Source of the DNA: a bacterium
GTDB taxonomy: Bacteria; Planctomycetota; JACOTG01; JAUIME01
Direction: 5' to 3'
NCBI GenBank assembly: GCA_030433195.1
Contig: JAUIME010000273.1
Span: 1-6,925 of the forward strand
Length of the DNA: 6,925 bases
In this document: piece after piece, positions 1 through 5,855 of the stretch
How positions within the stretch are numbered: the first letter of the stretch is position 1
Layout: each line of letters begins with the position of its first letter
Program-made: the position numbers and the translations under genes
The notes under the pieces: generated by a model
Databases searched by the model: none
Told to the model about the DNA's origin: nothing
The model's input: only the letters and a program-made list of their open reading frames with translations

Positions 1-67
1 CCGGAGCGGCACCGGCACTCGAACCACCTGCATGACGCCGCGCACCTCGCATTCTACGATGGCGCCC

Positions 68-442
68 ATGGCCAAGCTGAAACGATTCATGAGCTCGGCG
101 GGGTTCGAGATCCTCGTCGGACAAGACGACGCGAGCAACGACGAGTTGTCGACACGCATCGGGCATCCGAGCGACGTGTGGCTGCACGTGAGCGGATCGC
201 CGGGGAGTCACGTCGTGTTGCGCTGCGGCGAATCGGGGACGAAGCCCGACAAAGCGTCGATCAAAGAGGCCGCGAGCGTCGCCGCGTGGTACTCGAAGAT
301 GCGCAACGGCGGCAAGGTCGCCGTGAACTGGTGCCGGGTGCGCGACGTGAAGAAGCCGCGCGGCGCCAAGCCGGGCTCGGTCACGATCCGCAACGAATCG
401 AAGGTGACGGTGCGGCCGGGACTGCTCGAAGAACTCCAATAG
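68..442 (+). CDS. Stand-alone NFACT-R (DUF814-like) RNA-binding domain protein
   Basis: From the ATG at 68 this encodes 124 residues that form one domain resembling the C-terminal NFACT-R (DUF814) module of RqcH/Tae2/NEMF proteins. The telling features are FEILVGQDDASND (residues 13-25), DVWLHVSGSPGSHVVLR (36-52), an EAASVAAWYSK helix (67-77) and the basic tail KKPRGAKPGSVTIRN (95-109). In full-length RqcH-type proteins this region binds tRNA or rRNA during ribosome-associated quality control. Here the NFACT-N and coiled-coil parts are absent, so an RNA or ribosome-binding role is inferred and the partner is unknown. The start is uncertain. ATGs at 32 and 59 are also in frame, and none has a clear SD. 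The one at 68 sits just before conserved sequence. The ATG at 32 overlaps a frame-3 TGA (33-35) as ATGA, which could mean coupling to an upstream gene, but residues 1-12 of that version look non-domain. The next gene on this strand lies 93 bp downstream. Confidence 0.85.
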   Translation: MAKLKRFMSSAGFEILVGQDDASNDELSTRIGHPSDVWLHVSGSPGSHVVLRCGESGTKPDKASIKEAASVAAWYSKMRNGGKVAVNWCRVRDVKKPRGAKPGSVTIRNESKVTVRPGLLEELQ

Positions 443-472
443 TTGCGATTTTGCGATCTGATCGGCGATACT
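443..472 (+). promoter_or_regulatory. Possible sigma70-type promoter before the LVIVD gene
   Basis: TTGCGA (443-448) and GATACT (467-472) are separated by 18 bp, each matching 4 of 6 consensus positions. They lie just after the NFACT-R stop and about 64 bp before the next start codon. This would let the downstream gene be transcribed on its own. The match is weak, and cotranscription with the NFACT-R gene is equally possible. Confidence 0.25.
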
Positions 473-535
473 CCAACGACGGATCGTCGACGTTCCCGAA
501 GACACATTCGCTGGAAACGATTGGAGGAGAATCTC

Positions 536-1630
536 ATGGTTTCGAAGGTGCCATACACCACGGCGGTGCTCTCGGGGCTGTTGTTCAGCGCAGCTTGCTT
601 CGGACAGCCGATGAGGATCGCCACGGTCGCGCTCGACAACACGTCCGGTACCTGCCGCGGCGTGGAAGTCGCCGAGATCGGTGGGACACGATACGCGTTC
701 TGCTCGCTCTTCGACAACGGAAGACAGGTTGGCGTCGACATCTCGGATCCCGCGAACCCCGTGAGCTGCGGTGTACCGTTCAACCCCCCATTCGGAGATC
801 AGTTTCAAGATGCTCTATACTTCGACGGGTATCTGTTCACCGCGCATCGATCGGGCGGATTGAACATGATCGATGTGACGACGAGCCCTTGCTCCATGAC
901 GACGGTGAGCTCGGTCGGGACGCACTATCACTTCACGGGGTTGCACGGTCACGAAGAGAGTGGACAGAAGTTCGTGTTCGAGAGCGAACACAATTCAGGC
1001 GGATCCAGCGGGGGGCTGAGAATCTACGACACGACGAGCGGCTCGTTGAGTCTCACGGGAAGCATCCTGGGCAACGACCGAGACGGCCGCGATGTGGTCG
1101 TCACGTCGGACGGTTCGTATGCGTATCAACTCGACGGCGGTGCGCGGAGCAGCGTCGACGATGTCATGAAACTCAACGTGTACCGCGTCGATGACAAGAC
1201 CGCGCCGGTCTTCCTCGGTCGCTACGATCTCGGCAACACGCTCGTTCGTCCGAGCGGCAACTACGATCTCGTGCTCAGCCGAGACGAGAGATTCTTGTTC
1301 TCGGCGAACGACCTGGACGGGTTCCGTGTGATCGACATCCAGGATCGGGAGAATCCTCGAGTTGTCAGCACGAATGCGAGGGAGGGAGTGCGGGTGGAGG
1401 GCGTCGAGCTCTACAACGACGCGGGATCGATCGCGATCTTGACTTACCGGTTGCCGAGCGGAAGAGGACTGATGGCAGCCGTAAACGTGTCGATGGCTCC
1501 GGAGCTTTCACTGTTGTGGAAGGGCGTCGGTGACACGAGCTTGATCTACGATGTCACGGCGAAGGACGGGCTCATCTATGTCGCCTCTCAGGCCGACGAC
1601 GGGCTGCCGATCATGGAGGTCTGGTTCTAG
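536..1630 (+). CDS. Secreted LVIVD-repeat, beta-propeller-like protein
   Basis: The start at 536 is set by GGAGGAG at 523-529 and by an N-terminal Sec signal peptide beginning MVSKVPYTTAVLSGLLFSAA. The frame is open upstream to 443, but that part (an Arg-rich stretch) is not protein-like. The product has 364 residues. After the signal, probably cleaved near ACFG-Q (residues 21-24), it shows repeated strand-rich units of the type seen in LVIVD proteins: GVDISDPANPV (66-76), LNMIDVTTSP (109-118), LRIYDTTSG (161-169) and FRVIDIQDRENPRVV (263-277). These alternate with FDGYLFTAH, DGSYAYQL, RDERFLFSAND and KDGLIYVAS blades. Such proteins fold as beta-propellers in the periplasm or outside the cell, and most have no known activity. 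Cysteines at 40, 56, 78 and 119 could form disulfides. C21 lacks a Leu/Val/Ile at -3, so a lipoprotein is unlikely. No catalytic motif was seen, and binding or scaffolding is a guess. Confidence 0.8.
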   Translation: MVSKVPYTTAVLSGLLFSAACFGQPMRIATVALDNTSGTCRGVEVAEIGGTRYAFCSLFDNGRQVGVDISDPANPVSCGVPFNPPFGDQFQDALYFDGYLFTAHRSGGLNMIDVTTSPCSMTTVSSVGTHYHFTGLHGHEESGQKFVFESEHNSGGSSGGLRIYDTTSGSLSLTGSILGNDRDGRDVVVTSDGSYAYQLDGGARSSVDDVMKLNVYRVDDKTAPVFLGRYDLGNTLVRPSGNYDLVLSRDERFLFSANDLDGFRVIDIQDRENPRVVSTNAREGVRVEGVELYNDAGSIAILTYRLPSGRGLMAAVNVSMAPELSLLWKGVGDTSLIYDVTAKDGLIYVASQADDGLPIMEVWF

Positions 1631-1669
1631 ATCTGTCGGAACGAGACCGGCTGGAACTCGGCCGTTCGA

Positions 1670-3004
1670 TCAGCGAGGTTTCTTCCAGTCGAAGTCGTCG
1701 GGATCGTAGGGGACGTTCTTCTGCGGGAAGCGCAGGAGTCGTTTCTCGGCCGCTTCGATGAGCGTGTCGACTCCCTTCGCGAGATCCTTCGGGTCGTAGG
1801 CGATCGTCTCGTGCGGAGGGACGCCGATCCCTTCGATGCCGCGGCCTTCGTTGAATCGTCCCTTGTTCGAGCCGATCGATACGTACAGACCGAAGAGCCC
1901 CGACGGCAGCTCGACGGTCGTCTTCTGGGACGACATGCCCGCGGTCGGCCCTTCGCCGATCATGTACGCGCGGCCGTCTTCCTTGAACATGCCGCTTCCG
2001 GTTTCGCCCGCGCTCACGACGAGGCTGTCGACGATGACGACGATCGGACCGCCGTACGGTTCGGGGCCCGCGCTCGCGACGCGCTTGGCGAACGCGATCT
2101 CTCGGTCTTTCGGGATGAATCGACCGAGGAGCCCGTCGTGGTCGAAGGCCCCGCCCGAGTTGCCGCGGAAGTCGAGCACGAGTCCGGGCACGTTTCCGAT
2201 CGCGGCGAGCGCGCGGTCCATGCGCTCCGGGAGGTCGCGCGGGCATTTGCGCAGGTGCACGTAGCCGAAGCCTCGCGCGGTCTTGCCGTAGCTGACGTCC
2301 CCGTCGCCTTCGATGCCTTCGGGAAACGCGATCGGACCTTGATGTCGGCCCGAGGCGTTGCCCGAGTAGGTGATCGTCTTCTTGGAGCGCTTACCGCGGG
2401 GAAGCCGGAGCTCGAGCTTCAGCGTGGAGCCACCGGGCATGGCGAGGCCGCCGTGCATCGCGTAGGTGCGCGCGTGGTGATCGGTCGAGAAGCCGATCGA
2501 GTCGCGCAACTCCTCGACGCGTCCGTCGAGCCATTTGTCGACCGGGACGTCGTCGACGGCGACGACTTGCGAGCCGACCTCGACTCCCGCACGCTGGGCG
2601 CTCGACCACGCGTGCTTCACGTAAACGCGCTTCCCGATCTCGCACCACGCCATGCCGGGACCGACGCGCTCGGCGCTGTCGACGCTCTCGGGAAGCCCCA
2701 CCGACTTGCCGCGCTCGAGCGGGACGACGCGCGCGTGGCCGTCGCGTAGACGAGCCGTCAGTCGGATCAAGAGCCACAGGTGCTCGGAGTCGTCACGGAC
2801 CTCGCGAGCTTCCTTCGTGAACTCGGCGCGCACGCGACGCCAGTCGATCGACTTGAGCTCGAAGAAGTGACCGCATCGCTTCTCGAGCTCGTCGAGCGCG
2901 AACGCGACGTCACGGACGTAGACGGAATCTTCGGCTCGGGCCGCGCCAGGCGGGGCGAGGCCGGCGATCGAGAGGGTGGTGATCAGCACGCATCGTCGTA
3001 GCAT
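1670..3004 (-). CDS. Secreted S41-family serine peptidase with PDZ-like region
   Basis: The start at 3004 follows AGGAG (3010-3014) at 5 nt spacing and begins a signal peptide, MLRRCVLITTLSIAGL through AARA-ED (cleavage after residue 24). The 43 in-frame codons further upstream overlap the divergent gene's leader and look spurious. The product has 444 residues. An N-terminal helical region ends in LRDGHARV (86-93). A PDZ-like stretch follows (about 117-160, with SSAQRAGVEVGSQVVAVDD). The S41 core runs from about 245 to 402: GYVHLRKCP, GLVLDFRGNSGG (274-285), VVSAGE (329-334) with the probable nucleophile Ser331 and Glu334, MIGEGPTAG, and GIEGIGVPPHETI near the end. The GK lysine used by CtpA-type enzymes is missing after the nucleophile. 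With His90 in DGH, this fits the tricorn/IRBP-like S41 arrangement better (family knowledge). The enzyme probably cleaves peptides or protein tails in the periplasm; the substrate is unknown. It is divergent from the aspartic protease lipoprotein gene. Confidence 0.85.
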   Translation of the reverse strand: MLRRCVLITTLSIAGLAPPGAARAEDSVYVRDVAFALDELEKRCGHFFELKSIDWRRVRAEFTKEAREVRDDSEHLWLLIRLTARLRDGHARVVPLERGKSVGLPESVDSAERVGPGMAWCEIGKRVYVKHAWSSAQRAGVEVGSQVVAVDDVPVDKWLDGRVEELRDSIGFSTDHHARTYAMHGGLAMPGGSTLKLELRLPRGKRSKKTITYSGNASGRHQGPIAFPEGIEGDGDVSYGKTARGFGYVHLRKCPRDLPERMDRALAAIGNVPGLVLDFRGNSGGAFDHDGLLGRFIPKDREIAFAKRVASAGPEPYGGPIVVIVDSLVVSAGETGSGMFKEDGRAYMIGEGPTAGMSSQKTTVELPSGLFGLYVSIGSNKGRFNEGRGIEGIGVPPHETIAYDPKDLAKGVDTLIEAAEKRLLRFPQKNVPYDPDDFDWKKPR

Positions 3005-3050
3005 CGGATCTCCTGTGACATTTGCATCGGACCCGGGCCCCCGACGCGGC

Positions 3051-3069
3051 ATTGTATCGGAAATGATAC
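3051..3069 (-). promoter_or_regulatory. Candidate -10 box overlapped by an inverted repeat between divergent genes
   Basis: The minus strand carries TACAAT (3051-3056), 5 of 6 matches to a -10 box, about 47 nt before the S41 start codon, but no convincing -35 at 16-18 bp. It overlaps the inverted repeat GTATC-GGAAAT-GATAC (3054-3069). That repeat sits between the S41 gene and the divergent lipoprotein gene, where one bound regulator could act on both. No clear plus-strand promoter was found in the 88 bp. A 5-bp arm can arise by chance, so this is tentative. Confidence 0.3.
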
Positions 3070-3092
3070 CGTTCGATCGAGGACCGAAACCC

Positions 3093-4001
3093 ATGAACCG
3101 GAACGTGATCGGGATCCGATTCTTCGTCGTCACGTCGCTCGCGGCGGTGCTCGGTGCGTGCGTACTGCGCGAACCCGTGATTCGAAAGAGCCCCTCGTCG
3201 CTGCGGCTCGACGGCGACGCGGCCGAGATCGAGATGCGACTCGTGCACCACGTGCCCGTGGTCGAGGCTCATGTCGGTTCGGCGGGGCCGTTCCGATTCG
3301 TCGTCGACACGGGATCGAGCGTCGCGGTCGTTTCGCGCGAGGTGGCGAGCGACGCGTCGCTGCGTGCTCGGGCGAGGCGACTCGGCGAGGTCGAGGCGCC
3401 ACCGGCCATGGTGCGCGTACCGGTTCTCGTACTCGGCAAGAACGCCACGCTCGTCGACTTCGACGCCCACGTACGGTCGCTCGACGACTGGTCCGAGGCG
3501 CTCGGCGAGACGATCGACGGAGTGATCGGCGCTTCGTTGCTGCGCGGTGGGCGCTTCACGTTCGACTACGGTCGCGGCCGGTTGCGTATCGACCGTGCGC
3601 AAGGGGAGTCGCCCGACGGTCGCCGCGTCTTTCGTGTGAGCTCGACGGCGGGGCGCCCGACGGTCACGATGGCGCTCGAGGCTTGGCTGCTGAGCCCCGT
3701 GGTCGATACCGGATCGTCCGCGTTCCTCGTGCTCGCCGACGCCGAAGAAGAACGACTCGACTTTCTCGAGCCTCCGAGTCCGCGCGAAGCGGGCGGATCC
3801 GCGGTTCCTGGCTTTGCCATGCGCGAAGCGCGCGTCGACGGCACGCTGCGCTTCGGCGAGTACGCGATCGACGATCCACGCGTCGTGTTCGGGCGTGCCA
3901 CGACGCTCGGCGGGGCGTTCCTGCGCGATTGGATCGTGACGTTCGATTTGCGTCCCGACGTTCGCTCGTTGCGTTTGGATCCGGTCGGCTCGAGACCGTG
4001 A
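3093..4001 (+). CDS. Two-lobed retropepsin-like aspartic protease lipoprotein
   Basis: The start at 3093 has GAGGA (3079-3083) 9 nt upstream and opens a lipoprotein signal, MNRNVIGIRFFVVTSL then AAVLGAC, with lipidated Cys23. Earlier in-frame ATGs fall within or before the divergent promoter region. The product has 302 residues in two similar halves. Lobe 1 (about 45-168) contains FRFVVDTGSSVAVVS with DTGSS at 72-76, then the hydrophobic-Gly motif DGVIGASLL (142-150) and FTFDYGRGRLRI. Lobe 2 (about 178-297) contains SPVVDTGSSAFLV with DTGSS at 205-209, then TLGGAFLRDWIVTFDLR (271-287). Both have the order of Asp_protease_2-type domains, in which the Asp of D-T/S-G activates water. Having both in one chain suggests a pepsin-like pair of Asp72 and Asp205, without the need to dimerise (inference). 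It would be anchored to a membrane facing the periplasm. It is divergent from the S41 peptidase gene and converges on the CPBP gene. Confidence 0.85.
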   Translation: MNRNVIGIRFFVVTSLAAVLGACVLREPVIRKSPSSLRLDGDAAEIEMRLVHHVPVVEAHVGSAGPFRFVVDTGSSVAVVSREVASDASLRARARRLGEVEAPPAMVRVPVLVLGKNATLVDFDAHVRSLDDWSEALGETIDGVIGASLLRGGRFTFDYGRGRLRIDRAQGESPDGRRVFRVSSTAGRPTVTMALEAWLLSPVVDTGSSAFLVLADAEEERLDFLEPPSPREAGGSAVPGFAMREARVDGTLRFGEYAIDDPRVVFGRATTLGGAFLRDWIVTFDLRPDVRSLRLDPVGSRP

Positions 4002-4014
4002 CGCCCGGACCTCG

Positions 4015-4812
4015 TCAGGCGAACAGCAAGTCGTAGCCGATCGTCATGATCGCGGCGTCGACGAGCAGGTGCCCGAGCCAACTGCCGACGAGGCTACCCG
4101 AGCGGCGGTAGAGCCAAGCCCAGAACGCGCCCCCGACCGCGATTCCTGCCGACAGCGCGACGACGAGCGGGAACGATGCGATGTACGAATCGAGCAGCAA
4201 GACGTGGTGCGCTGTGAAGGCGAGGCTCGACGCGGCGATCGCGACCGCGTCGGGGAGCACGCGGCGCCCCTCTCGATAGACGAAGCCGCGCCAGTACCAC
4301 TCTTCGAGACCGCTGTGGGCGAGCGAGTAGAAGACGGCGACCGCGAGAAACGCCGCGGGCGTCGTGACACCGGCGGCCTCGATCTTGTCGCGGATCTTCG
4401 CGCCGACGTCGCGGAACGCGTCCGAGTCGGCGAGGCCGGCGAACCACAGAGCGAGCATCGCACCCGCGACGAGCGCGCCGAACGCGATCCCGAGCCCGAT
4501 TCCCGGTCGCCGTGGGGTAACGAGAGCGGGAGTGCGTGTCGATCGTCGTCGGCGAAGCGCGAGCCACCAGACAACGGGGATCGCGAACTGCAAGACCTTC
4601 GCGACGGCATAGGCCGCGGCCATGCCGTCGTGGCCGGCGAACTGCACGAAGTAGAGCCACGCCCCGATGGTCGGGAACAGCGACGCGAACGCGAGAACGG
4701 CGTAGTGCGCGAAGCGTGACGTTTCGAGCGGGCCGTCCGCGAACGGCCCGAGCGCTTTGCCCGTGCCCGTCGCGCTCGCGACGTCGTTCGTGTCTCGGGC
4801 GTGGGGGACCAT
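4015..4812 (-). CDS. CPBP-family intramembrane glutamic protease
   Basis: The ATG at 4812 is chosen because GGAG (4821-4824) lies 8 nt upstream. The frame also offers a GTG at 4887, but that extension (MSKRPSDPRR...) is Arg/Pro-rich and has no SD. The product has 265 residues, near the usual CPBP size. About six to eight hydrophobic segments are visible, including about 36-56, 68-86, 104-126, 153-168, 187-206, 212-236 and 242-262. The three family motifs are intact: EEWYWR (170-175) with paired Glu and Arg175, FTAHH (199-203), and SWLGHLLVDA (244-253) with His248 and Asp252. Known relatives (Rce1, CAAX and bacteriocin-processing enzymes) cut membrane-bound or prenylated substrates inside the bilayer. 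The substrate here is unknown. No convincing promoter was seen between its start and the terminator at 4903-4923. It may therefore depend on read-through from the structured leader upstream. Confidence 0.9.
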   Translation of the reverse strand: MVPHARDTNDVASATGTGKALGPFADGPLETSRFAHYAVLAFASLFPTIGAWLYFVQFAGHDGMAAAYAVAKVLQFAIPVVWWLALRRRRSTRTPALVTPRRPGIGLGIAFGALVAGAMLALWFAGLADSDAFRDVGAKIRDKIEAAGVTTPAAFLAVAVFYSLAHSGLEEWYWRGFVYREGRRVLPDAVAIAASSLAFTAHHVLLLDSYIASFPLVVALSAGIAVGGAFWAWLYRRSGSLVGSWLGHLLVDAAIMTIGYDLLFA

Positions 4813-4902
4813 CCACCGGTCTCCATGAGGTCGTTCGAGACGACATCGGCTTCGATGGCGCCGTGGGTCGGAGGGCCGTTTCGACACCGGGCTCGGGCAA
4901 AG

Positions 4903-4923
4903 AAAAAACCCCGATGGGGGTTT
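4903..4923 (-). terminator. Intrinsic terminator with alternative long-range pairing
   Basis: Read on the minus strand, AAACCCC (4923-4917), loop CATC and GGGGTTT (4912-4906) form a 7-bp hairpin, with a run of six T at 4908-4903. This is a good Rho-independent terminator for transcripts coming from the right. Its right arm, as CCATCGGGG (4917-4909), can instead pair over 9 bp with CCCCGATGG (4971-4963). That would give a three-way junction enclosing the hairpins CCCGC/GCGGG and TCGACC/GGTCGA. Whether the second form ends or permits transcription cannot be told by eye. The CPBP start codon is about 90 nt further on. Confidence 0.75.
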
Positions 4924-5030
4924 CGACCGACCGTGGCCGGTCGACCCGCCGGTGATCGCGGGCCATCGGGGCTTCGGTGGTGCCTGGATCCTCCAGGCGA
5001 ACCACCCGAAGTTTCGGGATTTTTGTCAGC

Positions 5031-5072
5031 CTAGGAGGCCACCACCTCGCAGTTCACCGTAGGAAAACACAT
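5031..5072 (-). CDS. 13-residue leader peptide ORF
   Basis: The ATG at 5072-5070 opens a 13-codon frame, MCFPTVNCEVVAS, ending in TAG at 5033-5031. It lies 8 nt after an exceptionally strong SD (AAAGGAGG, 5088-5081), which is the main reason to think it is translated. The peptide has two cysteines (residues 2 and 8), no membrane segment and no run of one codon that would point to a classical amino-acid attenuator. Cysteine sensing is possible but unproven. Its last codons include GCCTCCT, complementary to its own SD, so ribosome position could change the folding of the RNA. It is too short for homology arguments; a chance ORF beside a fortuitous SD remains possible. Confidence 0.5.
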   Translation of the reverse strand: MCFPTVNCEVVAS

Positions 5073-5077
5073 GCGGG

Positions 5078-5089
5078 TCACCTCCTTTC
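5078..5089 (-). promoter_or_regulatory. Extended Shine-Dalgarno site of the leader ORF, with a possible sequestering arm
   Basis: GAAAGGAGGTGA (5089-5078) matches 12 consecutive bases of the complement of the usual bacterial 16S rRNA 3' tail, far longer than any other SD in the window (4-7 bases). AGGAGG can pair with CCTCCT at 5037-5032, at the end of the short ORF. The pairing can extend, after one wobble and one mismatch, through ACC/GGT. This would hide the SD until translation or another fold opens it. Confidence 0.6.
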
Positions 5090-5268
5090 GTTCGGCGTCC
5101 GGAACGGATCCAGTACGTCCGTTCTACCGCGTCGCCGACCGCCGATGTCGGCGCGGGGTCGCTCCGTGCCACGGCCGGGTCCCACGCCCGCCGCGCATGC
5201 GAGTCCCTGCGTAGGCCTCACATTGGAACGACACAAACCCCCGACGCTCGGGAGCTTGCTGTCTCAAA

Positions 5269-5301
5269 ATCATCATCGGTCCCAGGGGCGCGTCAAGTCA
5301 A
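5269..5301 (-). promoter_or_regulatory. Sigma70-type promoter of the structured leader
   Basis: On the minus strand, TTGACT (5301-5296; 5 of 6 matches) and GATGAT (5277-5272; 4 of 6) are 18 bp apart. An overlapping pair, TTGACG (5296-5291) and GATGAT (5274-5269), has 16 bp spacing. It is the best promoter in the window, about 60 bp after the DoxX stop. Transcription would start near 5262 and run into the short ORF and terminator. Confidence 0.55.
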
Positions 5302-5357
5302 GGGTTTCCGAATTCGGCCCGCGACGAGCGTCGATCGGCCCTCGAGAATCGTCGCAC

Positions 5358-5798
5358 TCAGCGCTTCACCTGACGTCCGGCCGTGATCGCGGCGTCGATC
5401 GAGAATCCTCCCGCTCCCGTGAACACGAGCGCGGTGAACGCGGCGAGGTAGAGATACGCCGGCTCGACGTTCTTGTAGGGATCTCCCGCGTGGAAGATGA
5501 ACGCGGCCACCACCATCGTGAACACGAGAGGTAGCGCGGTCCATCGCGTCGCGAGACCGAGGACGACCATGCCGGCGCAGAACACCTCGGCGCCGACCGC
5601 GGCGGCGAGGCTGAGCTCGCTGCCGAGCCCGATCGGGTCGGGGAATTCTCCGGCGAGTTGGCTGAAGTTCGTGAGCTTGCTCACACCGTGCTGGGCGAGC
5701 ATCAAGCCGCCGAATGCAATGCGCAAGACCAACAGGCCCACGGACGTACCGACCGAGTGCGGGCCGGGGTTGAAGAGGAATCTCGTCGTGGCGCTCAT
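5358..5798 (-). CDS. DoxX-family membrane protein
   Basis: The start at 5798 follows AGGGAG (5808-5803) at 4 nt spacing. The product has 146 residues, normal for DoxX, with four predicted membrane helices at about 18-36, 62-82, 88-104 and 114-130. Family hallmarks are LRIAFGGLMLAQHGVSKL (25-42), a Glu-led second helix EVFCAGMVVLGLATRW (71-86) and the GDPYKN loop (105-110). DoxX proteins are small inner-membrane proteins. In some organisms they are linked to thiosulfate:quinone oxidoreductase or to oxidative-stress complexes, but most are uncharacterised, and no redox partner is visible here. It lies 57 bp downstream of the ABC exporter gene on the same strand. No convincing promoter or terminator was found in that gap, so the two may be cotranscribed. 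The stretch after its stop has palindromes but no T tract. Confidence 0.88.
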   Translation of the reverse strand: MSATTRFLFNPGPHSVGTSVGLLVLRIAFGGLMLAQHGVSKLTNFSQLAGEFPDPIGLGSELSLAAAVGAEVFCAGMVVLGLATRWTALPLVFTMVVAAFIFHAGDPYKNVEPAYLYLAAFTALVFTGAGGFSIDAAITAGRQVKR

Positions 5799-5855
5799 AC
5801 GACTCCCTTTCGAATCGAGTTGTCGTGTGTTCGTTCGTGTCGCGTCGCGGCGACG

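Larger units (their letters stand above)
4903..5262 (-). ncRNA. Candidate structured leader or independent RNA, about 360 nt
   Basis: This is the stretch between the DoxX and CPBP genes. No long minus-strand reading frame was found in it. It is bounded by a promoter (5269-5301) and a terminator (4903-4923) on the same strand. Hairpins seen in order of transcription are CGCCG-ACAT-CGGCG (5153-5140), GAACGGA/TCCGTTC with a 9-nt loop (5124-5102), CCCGA-AACT-TCGGG (5018-5005), and a larger hairpin at 5011-4972. The larger one pairs CTTCGGGTGGT with ACCACCGAAG, with one bulged G, around an inner CCTGG-AGGAT-CCAGG. The last two overlap and cannot both form. A 13-codon ORF with a very strong SD lies in the middle. 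It could be a leader that attenuates the CPBP gene or a free-standing small RNA. It does not match the riboswitch, 6S, tmRNA, SRP or RNase P motifs I know. The 5' end is inferred from the promoter. Confidence 0.5.

Noticed and set aside
1..35. Possible tail of an upstream plus-strand gene in frame 3, ending in TGA at 33-35
   Set aside because: Eleven codons are too few to identify a gene; it matters only for the start choice of the NFACT-R gene.
178..1194. Long plus-strand open frame overlapping the NFACT-R and LVIVD genes
   Set aside because: Its product is an Arg-rich, low-complexity shadow with no domain, and both overlapping genes are clearly recognisable.
1639..1667. Imperfect hairpin GAACG...CGTTC between the convergent LVIVD and S41 genes
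   Set aside because: The stem is broken, the loop is large and there is no T tract on either strand, so a terminator call is not supported.
1811..2749. 312-codon plus-strand open frame opposite the S41 gene
   Set aside because: It is antisense to a gene with signal peptide and catalytic motifs. The Ala/Arg/Asp/Val-rich composition is what GC-rich codons give on the opposite strand.
5071..5092. Plus-strand TCACCTCCTTTC resembling the 3' end of 16S rRNA
   Set aside because: Only 12 bases match and nothing upstream resembles rRNA. It is better explained as the complement of a strong SD on the minus strand.
5301..5357. Palindromes (such as CCGAATTCGG) after the DoxX stop, as a possible terminator
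   Set aside because: They have no following T tract, and the region runs straight into the leader promoter.
4977..5534. Plus-strand open frame across the DoxX-CPBP gap
   Set aside because: It runs into the DoxX gene antisense, shows no domain, and the signals in this gap (promoter, SD, terminator) are all on the minus strand.
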